Source: Hoyosella rhizosphaerae
GTDB lineage: Bacteria > Actinomycetota > Actinomycetes > Mycobacteriales > Mycobacteriaceae
DNA: 64,000 nt
Direction of reading: 5' to 3'
Assembly (NCBI RefSeq): GCF_014643175.1
Contig: NZ_BMJH01000001.1
Coordinates: 248,001-312,000 of the forward strand
Under the pieces are notes generated by a model. It had not been told where the DNA came from. It searched no databases and saw nothing but the letters and a program-made list of their open reading frames with translations. The position numbers and the translations under genes were made by a program. Positions 23,565 through 32,138 of this stretch are shown in pieces; positions within the stretch are counted from its first letter, which is position 1; the number at the start of each line of letters is the position of its first letter.

Positions 23565-25034
23565 TTACTTCGGGTCTAGCTCGCCCTTGGCCCACGCGGT
23601 GACGATCTTGTTTGCATCGGGTCGGCGCGGCATTGCCACAATGACGAGGTCGCCTTCTCGGAGCTTTGTGCGGGGTGTCGGTATGAGCAAACGCGGACCA
23701 CGGTTGATGGCGGTGATGAGGCCAACCGGTGGCATCACTTCGCTCAGGTATTTGCCTTCGATCGGCAATTGGGTCGTGACTCGTACCTGCACAAGTTCAG
23801 CATTGAGGTCACCGATTGGGAGCTCTTCCGCGACGGGACTCCAGACATCAGCTTTTTCGGTGAGGTCCAGCCATTTGGCTGCGGTGCGAATGCTCATGCC
23901 TTGGACTAGGGCGGAGACGAGGACAACGAAGAAAACGATGTTGAAGATCAGGTTCCCGTCCGGGTAACCGGCAACGGCGGGGAAAGTGGCGAGGAAGATG
24001 GGGACAGCGCCGCGCAGACCCACCCAGCTGACGAAGGTGAGTTCTCGCCACGTGAACTTGAACCAGATGAGGCAGCACACGACGGCAAGCGGTCTCGCCA
24101 CCAAGATGAGAACCGCAGCAATCGCCAACCCAGGGAGCGCAACATCGATGAGGTTCGAAGGAAACACCAGCATGCCAAGCATCAGGAACAGTGCCACTTC
24201 TGCGGTGTTGGCGAGGCCTTCGTGGAATGTGCGTATACCGCGCCGGTGTAGGGGAACTTTCGCTCCGACGATCAACCCTGCAACGTAGACCGCCAGGAAC
24301 CCCGATGCGCCACCAGCAGCCGCGAGGCCGTACGACAGACCTGCAATGCCTAACGCCAACACCGGATAAACACCGGCCGGTCCAAGTGTCGTCACCAGTA
24401 ACAGGCGGCTTCCGGCAAGCCCGACGAGCGCGCCAATCAGGAGCCCACCCCCAAGCTGTGTGACAGCGAATGTTGCCCATTCGCCTGCGGGCGGCGAGGA
24501 CGTCCACGTGGCGATGAGGCCAACAGTGAGCATGATCGCCATCGGGTCGTTCGCGCCCGACTCCACTTCGAGCAGGGCGGACATTTTGCGAGGAAGGGGA
24601 GCTCGACGGAGCATCGCGAAAACAGCCGCGGCATCTGTTGACGCCACAACCGCGCCAATGAGCAAAGCCGTCAGAAGGTCGACATTGAGAATCAGATAAG
24701 TGGCACCGCCCAACACGGCAGCCGTGATCACCACGGCTACTGTCGCGAGCGTTAACCCCGGTGCCGCTGCTTTACGAATGTCTCTAGGTTTTGTTGTGAG
24801 TCCACCCTCGTAAAGGATGAGAAGCAACGCTGCCGTACCAACCATCTGTGCGATCTCAGGATCAGACAACGAAACAAGGCCGAGCCCCTCATCTGAGATA
24901 AGCATGCCAAGCCCCAAGAACAACAAGAGTCCAGGCATCCGGATACGCTGAGCGAAACCGGCTGCCAGAATGGCTGCCACAAGAAGAAGCGCAGCCGCAA
25001 GGATCCAGCGGTCGGCGGGGAGTTGAATACTCAT
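23565..25034 (-). CDS. Potassium/proton antiporter (CPA1, NhaP2-like)
   Basis: 489 residues. About 12 membrane segments fill the first 390 residues, with the CPA motif GAVVASTDAAAVFAML and a VGLRGAVPIFLA segment. A C-terminal TrkA-C (RCK_C) domain follows (VQVRVTTQLPIEGKYLSEV...RGPRLLIPTPRTKLREGDLVIVA), which is typical of NhaP2-type K+/H+ antiporters and gates transport by ligand binding. It exchanges cytoplasmic K+ or Na+ for protons at the cell membrane. It is divergent from the universal stress protein gene, with about 45 bases between. Confidence 0.92.
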   Translation of the reverse strand: MSIQLPADRWILAAALLLVAAILAAGFAQRIRMPGLLLFLGLGMLISDEGLGLVSLSDPEIAQMVGTAALLLILYEGGLTTKPRDIRKAAAPGLTLATVAVVITAAVLGGATYLILNVDLLTALLIGAVVASTDAAAVFAMLRRAPLPRKMSALLEVESGANDPMAIMLTVGLIATWTSSPPAGEWATFAVTQLGGGLLIGALVGLAGSRLLLVTTLGPAGVYPVLALGIAGLSYGLAAAGGASGFLAVYVAGLIVGAKVPLHRRGIRTFHEGLANTAEVALFLMLGMLVFPSNLIDVALPGLAIAAVLILVARPLAVVCCLIWFKFTWRELTFVSWVGLRGAVPIFLATFPAVAGYPDGNLIFNIVFFVVLVSALVQGMSIRTAAKWLDLTEKADVWSPVAEELPIGDLNAELVQVRVTTQLPIEGKYLSEVMPPVGLITAINRGPRLLIPTPRTKLREGDLVIVAMPRRPDANKIVTAWAKGELDPK

Positions 25035-25079
25035 AGTCCTCTTGAAACAGTTGCGTTCAGCATAGAAGGGAGTTTACCG

Positions 25080-25958
25080 GTGGCTGACGCACCCCCGGCT
25101 AAGCCGAAACAGCGGAAGGTGAAACCAACCCCGCCCATCGACAAGCTGATCGTCCCCCTCGACGGAACCTTTGAGGCAGAAGCAGCAATAACACCTGCCC
25201 TCAAAATTGCCCGGCAGCTACACGTGCCGCTCGAACTGTTCACGGTGCATGACCCGGTGCACGGGCGGTGGGCAACTGGAATAGATTCCCTTGCCGCTGA
25301 CACAGAGTACGACGACGTCGAGGTTGTGTGCGTCAGTGCAGGCTGGGCTGGTGATCATTTGGTTCAAATGTCCCAAGAATCCGCCGGAGCAGTGATCTGT
25401 TTGGCAACCCACAACCGGGACCGGTTCTCCAGGATGGTGACAGGAAGCGTTACTGAGCACGTGATCCGACAAGCGCCCTGCCCAGTGCTGATGGTCGGCC
25501 CCCACTATGACTCAGCATTCGAACCTGACCAGTACCGCGACTGCATCGTCTGCCTTGACGGGAGTGTGCGAGACGAAGCAGCACTGCATACCGCACGCCA
25601 CTGGGCCCGGCAACTAGACCTCGGCCTCCGACTCGTGCACATAGATTCGCCCGGCAGACCCGAAGAACCACAGGTATACGAAAGCGCGCTCGAAACCCTA
25701 ACTCGCGAATTAACCGAGGCAGGAATTCGCACTGAATACGCGCACATCACTCACAATGATGTTGCCGACGGCATTAGGGTTCTCCAATCTGAAATGCCAG
25801 GGTCTTTAACAATCGTCACCAGCCGTAACCGTGGAGTCTCCCGGTGGGTTGTAGGCAGCACCACCCTGAAAGTCCTGGCGAACAGCCCATCTCCAGTAGT
25901 TCTGGCTGACACCTCATACGAACTGCACGGGCGCACGAGCATCCGCCAACAAGCTTGA
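25080..25958 (+). CDS. Universal stress protein with two Usp domains
   Basis: 292 residues from GTG 25080, selected because AGAAGGGAG sits 7 bases upstream; a TTG at 25023 would extend it by 19 residues across the neighbouring promoter. Two tandem Usp folds are seen: the first starting at DKLIVPLDGTFEAEAAI and ending MVTGSVTEHVIRQAPCPVLMVG, the second starting at DCIVCLDGSVRDEAAL and ending VVGSTTLKVLANSPSPVVLAD. The G-x9-G(S/T) nucleotide-binding loop is recognisable in both (GSVTEH, GSTTLK). Likely a stress-induced ATP-binding regulator. Confidence 0.88.
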   Translation: MADAPPAKPKQRKVKPTPPIDKLIVPLDGTFEAEAAITPALKIARQLHVPLELFTVHDPVHGRWATGIDSLAADTEYDDVEVVCVSAGWAGDHLVQMSQESAGAVICLATHNRDRFSRMVTGSVTEHVIRQAPCPVLMVGPHYDSAFEPDQYRDCIVCLDGSVRDEAALHTARHWARQLDLGLRLVHIDSPGRPEEPQVYESALETLTRELTEAGIRTEYAHITHNDVADGIRVLQSEMPGSLTIVTSRNRGVSRWVVGSTTLKVLANSPSPVVLADTSYELHGRTSIRQQA

Positions 25959-26063
25959 ACTACCCCAAGCATTAAGCACCCCGTGCCTACTCATTAAAGT
26001 GTTGGCAGCGGTTTGGCTGGCTTATCGGAATCAGTCGCGGCGACATCATTCCTAGTGTGCGCT

Positions 26064-26303
26064 CTACGAATATTCAGGACGACTTGCCACACGATTGTTC
26101 TGGAGTCGCTTCGACCTCGAAATGTACGCCCGTTGTGCCCAGATAAAGACGGGCATACCAACGAGAAGTGTTATCACACTAGGCAATTGTTGGAACATAC
26201 CGATCGCTGCAGTGGCGAGGTACAGCGCCAGAACGGCCAGCATTGCGGCCAGGAAACCAACTACGAATCCTGCTGCCCGCTGGAGGAACCTCCGTTTTGT
26301 CAC
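26064..26303 (-). CDS. Small two-helix membrane protein (start uncertain)
   Basis: From GTG 26303 the product is 79 residues with two hydrophobic helices (AAGFVVGFLAAMLAVLALYLATAA and LPSVITLLVGMPVFIWAQRAYI) joined by a short turn and followed by a basic tail. The frame stays open far upstream, but that part is Pro/Thr-rich antisense of the lipoprotein gene and unlikely to be coding. No strong ribosome site was found. No family is recognised. Confidence 0.4.
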   Translation of the reverse strand: MTKRRFLQRAAGFVVGFLAAMLAVLALYLATAAIGMFQQLPSVITLLVGMPVFIWAQRAYISRSKRLQNNRVASRPEYS

Positions 26304-26503
26304 ATCAACACGTATATCTCGGACACCTGCGAGTGGGGGCGCACAGCATCGCGGTCTCTTACAGGTCGCCGTGGGCGGCGCGGGCGGTTTGAGGCTTGGT
26401 GCGATGTCACATGCGCGTCCATCGAATTTCGGCGAAAGTTTTTGTGAGTAGGTGGAACCGTTTGGGTGTGCGGTGCGTCTGTGTTCTGTAGAGGGGGACT
26501 TTG

Positions 26504-27103
26504 ATGAGCCAGGTGTTGGGTGTGTGGCGTCGGTGTGTGGGTGTGGTGTTCGCGTGTGTGCTGGTGTCGGGTTGTGCCCAGTCGACGACGGAGGATCTCG
26601 GTGCTGAGCAGTCGACAGTGTTGACCGAGACGACCGAGGTGACGACCCCGGCCCCGGTGCGTCCACCGGCAGTGTTTGATCCGTGTGAGGACATCCCCGA
26701 TGAAGCCGTCGAAGCGGTGGGGCTAGACCCGGCGACGAAATACATGAGCATCATCGGGGGTGAAAAGCATGATGGCCAGCACTACGATTTTCACCGCGAA
26801 TGCGCGTGGAACGGTCTCCACATGCGCGTCTTCATTGCATCGGGGGATACACCAATTGAAGAAGTCGTGAACTACGACTTTGTTGACAATGCGCGTCAAA
26901 TTTCGATCAATGGGCGTGCGGCGTTGCATTACGACCTAGTGACGTGTGGGCCGCGTGTGTGCTCGGAAGTTGCCTTCCAGACCGGCGCGGGGAGTGTGTG
27001 GGTGAACCTCAACCTGTCGTCGTTGGGGGATTTAACCCTGCAGGCTGATGACTTGGTGTTGGAGTATACGGCCTTGTTGGAGCCGTATCTCCCGGCGGAA
27101 TAA
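26504..27103 (+). CDS. DUF3558-like lipoprotein, copy 1
   Basis: 199 residues. A signal peptide with a lipobox (FACVLVSGC) predicts lipidation and anchoring outside the membrane. The mature part has FDPCEDIPDEAVEAVGLDP, a later CAWNG and a CGPRVCSEVAFQTGAG region, giving paired cysteines as in the DUF3558 family common in Mycobacteriales. The ATG at 26504 follows a GAGGGGGAC ribosome site. It is one of two tandem copies; it differs from copy 2 mainly in the middle (residues ~80-130). Confidence 0.8.
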   Translation: MSQVLGVWRRCVGVVFACVLVSGCAQSTTEDLGAEQSTVLTETTEVTTPAPVRPPAVFDPCEDIPDEAVEAVGLDPATKYMSIIGGEKHDGQHYDFHRECAWNGLHMRVFIASGDTPIEEVVNYDFVDNARQISINGRAALHYDLVTCGPRVCSEVAFQTGAGSVWVNLNLSSLGDLTLQADDLVLEYTALLEPYLPAE

Positions 27104-27127
27104 CAGCGTGTGGATCAGGGGGACGTG

Positions 27128-27214
27128 ATGTCAATACCGTTTTTTGGGACCACCGCCTCAGGTGGAACCGATTGTGCCTGCGCTGCGTCTGTGTTCTGTA
27201 GAGGGGGACTTTGA
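27128..27214 (+). pseudogene. Truncated 5' remnant of the PPE-like gene
   Basis: ATG at 27128 with AGGGGGA upstream begins MSIPFFGTTASGG, nearly identical to the start of the intact gene at 27853 (MTIPFFGTTAAGG). The frame then runs into the duplicated leader and stops after 28 residues in a TGATG overlap with the second lipoprotein start. It is a by-product of the tandem duplication. It may still be translated and so couple translation to copy 2. Confidence 0.75.
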
Positions 27215-27828
27215 TGAGCCAGGTGTTGGGGGGTGTGTGGTGTCGGTGTGTGGGTGTGGTGTTCGCGTGTGTGCTGGTGTCGGGGTGTGCCCAGTCGACA
27301 ACGAGTGAGGAGCTCGGTGCTGAGCAGTCGACGGTGTTGATCGAGACGACCGAGGTGACGCAGGCGGCAGGGCCTGCGCCAGTGCGTCCACCGGCGGTGT
27401 TTGATCCGTGTGAGGACATCCCCGATGAAGCCGTCGAAGCGGTGGGCGTGGACCCGGCGACGAAGTACATGAGCATCGCGGGCAACGAAAACCACTATGG
27501 CGTCCATTGGGATTGGCATCGGGCGTGCGCGTGGAATGGTGAATACCACCGCGTGTGGATCGCGTCTGTCGATGAGCCTTTTGAGGATGTACCGGAGCGG
27601 TCAATTGTGGAGAATGTGCGCGAGATTTCGATCAATGGGCGTGCGGCGTTGCATTACGGCCTGTTGGCGTGTGGGCCGCGTGTGTGCTCGGAAGTGGCCT
27701 TCCAGACCGGCGCGGGGAGTGTGTGGGTGAACCTCAACCTGTCATCTCGGGGGGATCGGTCTCTGCAGGCTGATGACTTGGTGGTGGAGTATGCGGCGTT
27801 GTTGGAGCCGTATCTCCCGGCGGAATAA
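27214..27828 (+). CDS. DUF3558-like lipoprotein, copy 2
   Basis: 204 residues, paralogous to the gene at 26504. Signal peptide and lipobox (LVSGC) are conserved, followed by FDPCEDIPDEAVEAVGVDPATKYMSI, CAWNGEYHRVWIASVDEP and CGPRVCSEVAFQTGAG. It carries a small insertion after the lipobox region (TQAAGPAPVRPPA) relative to copy 1. ATG 27214 has the same ribosome site as copy 1. The PPE-like gene follows after 24 bases and is probably cotranscribed. Confidence 0.8.
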   Translation: MSQVLGGVWCRCVGVVFACVLVSGCAQSTTSEELGAEQSTVLIETTEVTQAAGPAPVRPPAVFDPCEDIPDEAVEAVGVDPATKYMSIAGNENHYGVHWDWHRACAWNGEYHRVWIASVDEPFEDVPERSIVENVREISINGRAALHYGLLACGPRVCSEVAFQTGAGSVWVNLNLSSRGDRSLQADDLVVEYAALLEPYLPAE

Positions 27829-27852
27829 CAGCGTGCGAACCAGGGGGACGTG

Positions 27853-29511
27853 ATGACAATACCGTTTTTTGGGACCACCGCCGCAGGTGGTGTGCTGGAT
27901 ATTGATCCGGAAGCCGGAACGCTGGCGATTGCAGCGTGCCAGGAATTGAAAGAACACCTCCGCGATGTTCAAGTCACCCGCATCCATCGGTTACCGTCGG
28001 CATCGTTGCGGTTGGGCACATTCACCTCAAGCCAGCAACTGATCGCGGCCTACGGTGCGTTGTGGGATACCGGTGCTGATTCACTCGATCACATCGTCAC
28101 CCAACATGTTGCGGCCGCGGACTCGATGATCCTTGCGTTCCGGGCCGCCACCGGGTTGTTGCTTGGTGTGGACACCGACAATGCGACGTCGATCACCCGG
28201 CTTGTGGAACCCTCACCCGAGGGTGGGGTAGCGGCGCTCTTTGACCATCATGTGCGCGACCTCAAATCCTCCGTCGAAGCTGCGAGTGCCTGGAATCTCA
28301 GCCCTCGCACGGTCGGGTATCAGGGTTTGCCGGTAACGGTGTCCGAACCGTTCGCTGTGATGCCACTCGAACAGATCATCGCCGGTGCTAAGTCAGTTGA
28401 GAATGATCTATTCCATTTACTTACGTTCTTCGATTCGTGGCGGGTGGTCGGCAGAGAACTCATCACGGCGGCGGAGGATGCGGCGGCGGGTTTGCGGGTG
28501 CTGCGTGCTGCGTGGCAGGGCATGTTGGCGGAGCAGATTGATCACGCGGTCGGGAACTACTTGGTGAGTTTGTCCACGTTGGGGTCGGCGGCGGTGGAGG
28601 TCAGTCAGAAACTTGATGTGACGTCGCAGGGTTTAGGTCATGCGGTCGGTGCGGTACCAGTTGTGGTGCCGACGACTGCGGAGGCGCGTGTGGTGGCGGA
28701 GGTGCAGGCACGCGATGCGATGGAGTTGCTGTATCGGCCGGTGGTGGTGGATGCGGTGGCGGGTGTTCCGGTGTTGCCGCCGCCGGATATGCCGACCACC
28801 GGCAGCGAGATCGGCACCGGCACTAACATTGGTGGTACGAATCCGCACAGTGCATCATCGTCGTCATCGAGTGGGGGAGCCGCACCGTCCGTAGGGAACA
28901 CCGCCGGTGTGTCACCGGTGTCTGGTGGTCCGGGCGATGCTCAGGCTGTGTCGGGTGGCGGGTCGCCGATGGATGACCGCGATGTCGGTGCTGTGCCGTC
29001 GGAGGTGACCATATCGCCTGCGAGTGTTGCCCCGGCGTCGGCGGGTATTGCCTCCGGTGCCGATTCGGCACGACTCACACCAGGTGCCGGAACGCCAGGA
29101 TCAGGGGCACCGGCTGGTGGGGTGTTGGGTTCGGGTGGTCCATTAGGTGGGTCTCGCCCTGGAGTTGCGGGTCCTGTCGCCGCGGGATCGGGTGGTGGTT
29201 CACGCAGTTCTTCGGGTACTGCGCTGGCACCGGGCGGTGGGAGTTCGCACCGCACACCAGGTTCCCCAGGCACCTCAAGCCCAGCGCAGACAGTCTCAAC
29301 GAAAGCCGGTGTCGCCACCGGTGGTGGGCGTTCGATGATGGGTGGCGTCGCCCCAATGGGGGCCATGGGGGCTGGTGCGGCAAGTCAGGGTCAGGATCAT
29401 AAGCCGGCGAGTTATCTGACGAGTAAACGTAATGGTCATTCGATTGTGGGGAAGCTGCCGAGGACAGCGAAGTTGGTTATTGGGGCGGATACCGAGCACT
29501 TCGACCGGTAG
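27853..29511 (+). CDS. PPE-like/ESX-associated secreted-type protein
   Basis: 552 residues from ATG 27853 (AGGGGGA upstream). The first ~300 residues are helical, with long hydrophobic-heptad stretches. Residues ~320-500 are low-complexity Gly/Ser/Pro/Ala. The end is a conserved-looking module (MMGGVAPMGAMGAGAASQGQ, then KPASYLTSKRNGHSIVGKLP). This helical-domain, flexible-linker, short C-terminal motif plan is seen in PPE-like and EspB-like proteins of Mycobacteriales linked to type VII secretion. No ESX core gene is in the window, so secretion is inference. The two upstream lipoproteins are probable partners. Confidence 0.6.
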   Translation: MTIPFFGTTAAGGVLDIDPEAGTLAIAACQELKEHLRDVQVTRIHRLPSASLRLGTFTSSQQLIAAYGALWDTGADSLDHIVTQHVAAADSMILAFRAATGLLLGVDTDNATSITRLVEPSPEGGVAALFDHHVRDLKSSVEAASAWNLSPRTVGYQGLPVTVSEPFAVMPLEQIIAGAKSVENDLFHLLTFFDSWRVVGRELITAAEDAAAGLRVLRAAWQGMLAEQIDHAVGNYLVSLSTLGSAAVEVSQKLDVTSQGLGHAVGAVPVVVPTTAEARVVAEVQARDAMELLYRPVVVDAVAGVPVLPPPDMPTTGSEIGTGTNIGGTNPHSASSSSSSGGAAPSVGNTAGVSPVSGGPGDAQAVSGGGSPMDDRDVGAVPSEVTISPASVAPASAGIASGADSARLTPGAGTPGSGAPAGGVLGSGGPLGGSRPGVAGPVAAGSGGGSRSSSGTALAPGGGSSHRTPGSPGTSSPAQTVSTKAGVATGGGRSMMGGVAPMGAMGAGAASQGQDHKPASYLTSKRNGHSIVGKLPRTAKLVIGADTEHFDR

Positions 29512-29528
29512 GTACCGGAAGGTCGCAG

Positions 29529-30182
29529 TCAGCTAAGCAATCCTTCATGTAGTGCGCGTAGTACGGCGTTGGTGCGGTCCCGGGCGCCGAGTTTGAGTAG
29601 CACAGTGGACACGTGGTTTTTCACGGTGCCTTCGGCGAGGTGGAGTGCGTTGGCGATTTCACGGTTGTTCAGGCCCTCTGCGACGAGGCGGAGAACTTCG
29701 AGTTCGCGGGGGCTGAGGTCCTGAATGGGCGTCGCGCCGTTGTCGATGGGTGAGGGGCCAGTTCGAATTGCGCGTAGTAGCCGGTCGGTTATCGATGGGG
29801 CAATGAGGGTGCCGCCTCGAGCGAGAGTGTGGACTGCGTTTTTGAGTTGGTCGACTGTGACGTCTTTGAGTAGGTAGCCGCGCGCACCACGACGCAGCGC
29901 TTCGAGCACGAGGGTGTCGTCGTTGAAGGTGGTGAGAATCAGGACCGGTACGTCGATCTCTTTTTCGCGGAGCTTTTCGAGTGCCCATAGCCCGTCGAAT
30001 TGGGGCATGCGTAGGTCGAGGAGCACGACGTCTGGATCCGTTTCAGTGATGACGTCGATCGCTGTTGCACCGTTGTCAGCTTCGCCAACGGCGGTGATGT
30101 CGCCAAGTTCGAGCAGGCTCCGAATGCCGTGGCGCACCAATGTTTGATCGTCGACGATGACGACTGAAATTTGCTCGCTCAC
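29529..30182 (-). CDS. LuxR/NarL-type response regulator
   Basis: 217 residues. Receiver domain with acidic pair D11/D12 and phospho-acceptor D56 (VVLLDLRMP). A C-terminal LuxR helix-turn-helix follows (LSPRELEVLRLVAEGLNNREIANALHLAEGTVKNHVSTVLLKL). The ATG overlaps the kinase stop by 4 bases, so the two are made as a pair. The divergently encoded ABC exporter is the probable target. Confidence 0.93.
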   Translation of the reverse strand: MSEQISVVIVDDQTLVRHGIRSLLELGDITAVGEADNGATAIDVITETDPDVVLLDLRMPQFDGLWALEKLREKEIDVPVLILTTFNDDTLVLEALRRGARGYLLKDVTVDQLKNAVHTLARGGTLIAPSITDRLLRAIRTGPSPIDNGATPIQDLSPRELEVLRLVAEGLNNREIANALHLAEGTVKNHVSTVLLKLGARDRTNAVLRALHEGLLS

Positions 30183-31282
30183 GACGTGGGGATCCTGGCT
30201 GTGATGGCAAACCCGTGCTTCCCGTTCATGAGGACTGTTCCTCCGAATGCTTCGAAGCGTTCGATCATTCCGCGTAACCCGTTACCCGGCTCTGTTTGTG
30301 CCGAACCGCGCCCATCGTCTTTGGCGGCCAGAACGGTGGAGCCGTCTTTGTCACGGTAGAGGTCGATCCACAGTTCGTTGGCGTGCGCGTGACGCAAAGT
30401 ATTGGTGACAATTTCGCGCACCGCGTGGAGTAGCGCTGCACTTTCGTGTTCGCCGACTTCGAGGTTGGGTGCTACATCGACTATGACATTAAGACCGGGT
30501 AGGTCCTCGACGATTCCACGAAGCGCAATATCGAGGTCCGTGGATTCGGTCCGCAGTTCACCGACGGTGGCACGCACGTCGCTGAGAAGGTCACGGGCTA
30601 CGGCGTGCGCACGGTCAATGTGTTCGCGTGCGCGTTCACCTTCTCGGTGTCGGGCCGCTTCCAATTCCAGGTTGAGGACTGTCAATTGGTGCCCCATGGA
30701 GTCGTGTAGGTTTCGTGAGATTCGCAGTCGCTCGGCAGTCCGGGCGGATTCGGACAGCAAGGCGCTTGCGGCGCGAAGTTCGACGTGCGCTTCCGTGAGT
30801 TCGCGCCGTAGTCTCTGCTCCCGCAACAGTGCCAATGATGAAAGCACCGTCGCCAACTGGATTGCGAAATACAGCACCGTGACGATCACGGTTTCACTGG
30901 TTGCTACGGCGCGTTGGCTCGACACGATCCCCAGAAATGCGGTGTTGAGACCAACAATGATGAGTGCGACTCGGAAGGGCGCCAGGTAGACGCTCACCGC
31001 AGCGACCAGAATGAGCAAGATGGGCAGGAAACCCAAGGCGGGTGCCCCTGCTATAAGAACCCAGGAGCTACCGACCATAGCGGCCAGCGCGGTGTAAGTA
31101 AGCATGTGGCTGTGTTCGTACATTGCGACGAATGCGGCACCGATCATCAGAGCGAAAGCCAGCATCCACCACACGCGGGGAATCACAGGGTCCACGAGCC
31201 CCATAAGGACGGGGCCACTGACTGCGATCCCAATCGCGAGCGTTATCAGGCCGGCCCATGCATCAGGATCTATACGCCGCAT
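30179..31282 (-). CDS. Sensor histidine kinase (HisKA_3 type)
   Basis: 367 residues. Five or six membrane segments fill residues ~10-150, then a linker coiled coil. The dimerisation/phospho-acceptor motif has H193 (RISRNLHDSMGHQL), and a HATPase domain has EIVTNTLRHAHA and DDGRG. There is no large extracellular sensor, so it probably senses a membrane signal like LiaS/DesK-type kinases. Partner is the overlapping response regulator; the gene is divergent from the ABC exporter operon starting at 31395. Confidence 0.92.
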   Translation of the reverse strand: MRRIDPDAWAGLITLAIGIAVSGPVLMGLVDPVIPRVWWMLAFALMIGAAFVAMYEHSHMLTYTALAAMVGSSWVLIAGAPALGFLPILLILVAAVSVYLAPFRVALIIVGLNTAFLGIVSSQRAVATSETVIVTVLYFAIQLATVLSSLALLREQRLRRELTEAHVELRAASALLSESARTAERLRISRNLHDSMGHQLTVLNLELEAARHREGERAREHIDRAHAVARDLLSDVRATVGELRTESTDLDIALRGIVEDLPGLNVIVDVAPNLEVGEHESAALLHAVREIVTNTLRHAHANELWIDLYRDKDGSTVLAAKDDGRGSAQTEPGNGLRGMIERFEAFGGTVLMNGKHGFAITARIPTS

Positions 31283-31394
31283 TGCACCAGCCTATGCTCA
31301 CGGGATTGAAGGCCGCAGGTGCCAAAAGTCATGACCCGAATCGATGACGTTTGGCACAAGCGTGCGTAACTGACGAAAACTTAGCGTCAAGTGT

Positions 31395-32138
31395 ATGAAC
31401 AGAACTATGCCCGCTATAGCGGTGGAGAATCTCCACAAGCGGTATCGATCGAAGATTGCAGTTGATGATGTTTCGCTGCGCGTTGAACAAGGCCACGTGC
31501 TTGGGATCCTCGGCGCCAATGGTGCTGGGAAAACAACGACGGTAGAGCTGATGGCTGGCTTGCGTAAGCCGGATCGGGGCACGGTGTCGGTGCTGGGTCT
31601 TGATCCGCGCCGTGACCGCGCGAAGATCCGCCAAGTGCTTGGAGTGCAATTGCAAGACGCATATCTGCATCAAGCCTTGACCGCGGCTGAGCTGGTCGAG
31701 CTGTACCGCAGCTTCTACCCCAACCCGCGTAGCGCTGACGAGACTCTCGACCTTGTAGAACTTTCCGAGCACCGTGACACGATGTTCGAGAAGCTGTCGG
31801 GAGGGCAGAAGCAGCGACTGTCGGTAGCGCTGGCCCTTGTGGGTCGTCCGCGTGTGGTCATTCTCGACGAATTGACGACGGGGCTTGACCCTCGTGCGCG
31901 CCGCAGGATGTGGTCGGCGATTGAAAAACTTCGTATCGAAGGCGTCACGTTAGTGCTTGTCAGCCACGCGATGGATGAGGTTAACCGCTTGTGTGACTCA
32001 CTGGTCCTCCTGGACAAGGGGCGGATTATCGCGCAGGGAACCCCAGCTGAAGTGACGGCTCAGGCGCAGGCCGCGGACCTTGAAGAAGCCTTCGTTGCCC
32101 TGACGGGCCGGAGTTTGCAGGATGAGGAGGACCTATGA
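31395..32138 (+). CDS. ABC transporter ATP-binding protein
   Basis: 247 residues. Walker A at 40-48 (GANGAGKTT), signature LSGGQKQRLSVALAL, Walker B VVILDELTTGLDP and a DHA-type switch (LVSHAMDE). This pattern is that of drug/lipid exporters of the ABC-2 type. It overlaps the permease gene by 4 bases (32135-32138). No good ribosome site precedes ATG 31395; an in-frame ATG at 31407 is possible, or the message may be leaderless. Likely controlled by the divergent kinase/regulator pair. Confidence 0.92.
   Translation: MNRTMPAIAVENLHKRYRSKIAVDDVSLRVEQGHVLGILGANGAGKTTTVELMAGLRKPDRGTVSVLGLDPRRDRAKIRQVLGVQLQDAYLHQALTAAELVELYRSFYPNPRSADETLDLVELSEHRDTMFEKLSGGQKQRLSVALALVGRPRVVILDELTTGLDPRARRRMWSAIEKLRIEGVTLVLVSHAMDEVNRLCDSLVLLDKGRIIAQGTPAEVTAQAQAADLEEAFVALTGRSLQDEEDL

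Larger units (their letters stand above)
26450..27884 (+). repeat. Tandem duplication, two units of about 710 and 725 bp
   Basis: Unit 1 (26450-27159) and unit 2 (27160-27884) each hold the same upstream leader (GCGTCTGTGTTCTGTAGAGG), a DUF3558-like gene and the first codons of the PPE-like gene. AGGTGG occurs at the start of each unit and right after the second (27885), marking probable recombination points. The ends of the two lipoprotein genes are almost identical while their middles differ. Confidence 0.8.

Noticed and set aside
25959-26503. Plus-strand frames in the gap before the lipoprotein genes
   Set aside because: Several overlapping frames without domain or ribosome site; the hydrophobic minus-strand frame explains the region better.
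26304-26666. Upstream extension of the small membrane protein frame on the minus strand
   Set aside because: Pro/Thr/His-rich translation is the antisense of the lipoprotein 5' end and leader; no ribosome site.
28800-29400. Long opposite-strand frames under the PPE-like gene
   Set aside because: They arise from the high GC and repetitive Gly/Ser codons of the real gene; translations are Pro/Arg-rich without domains.
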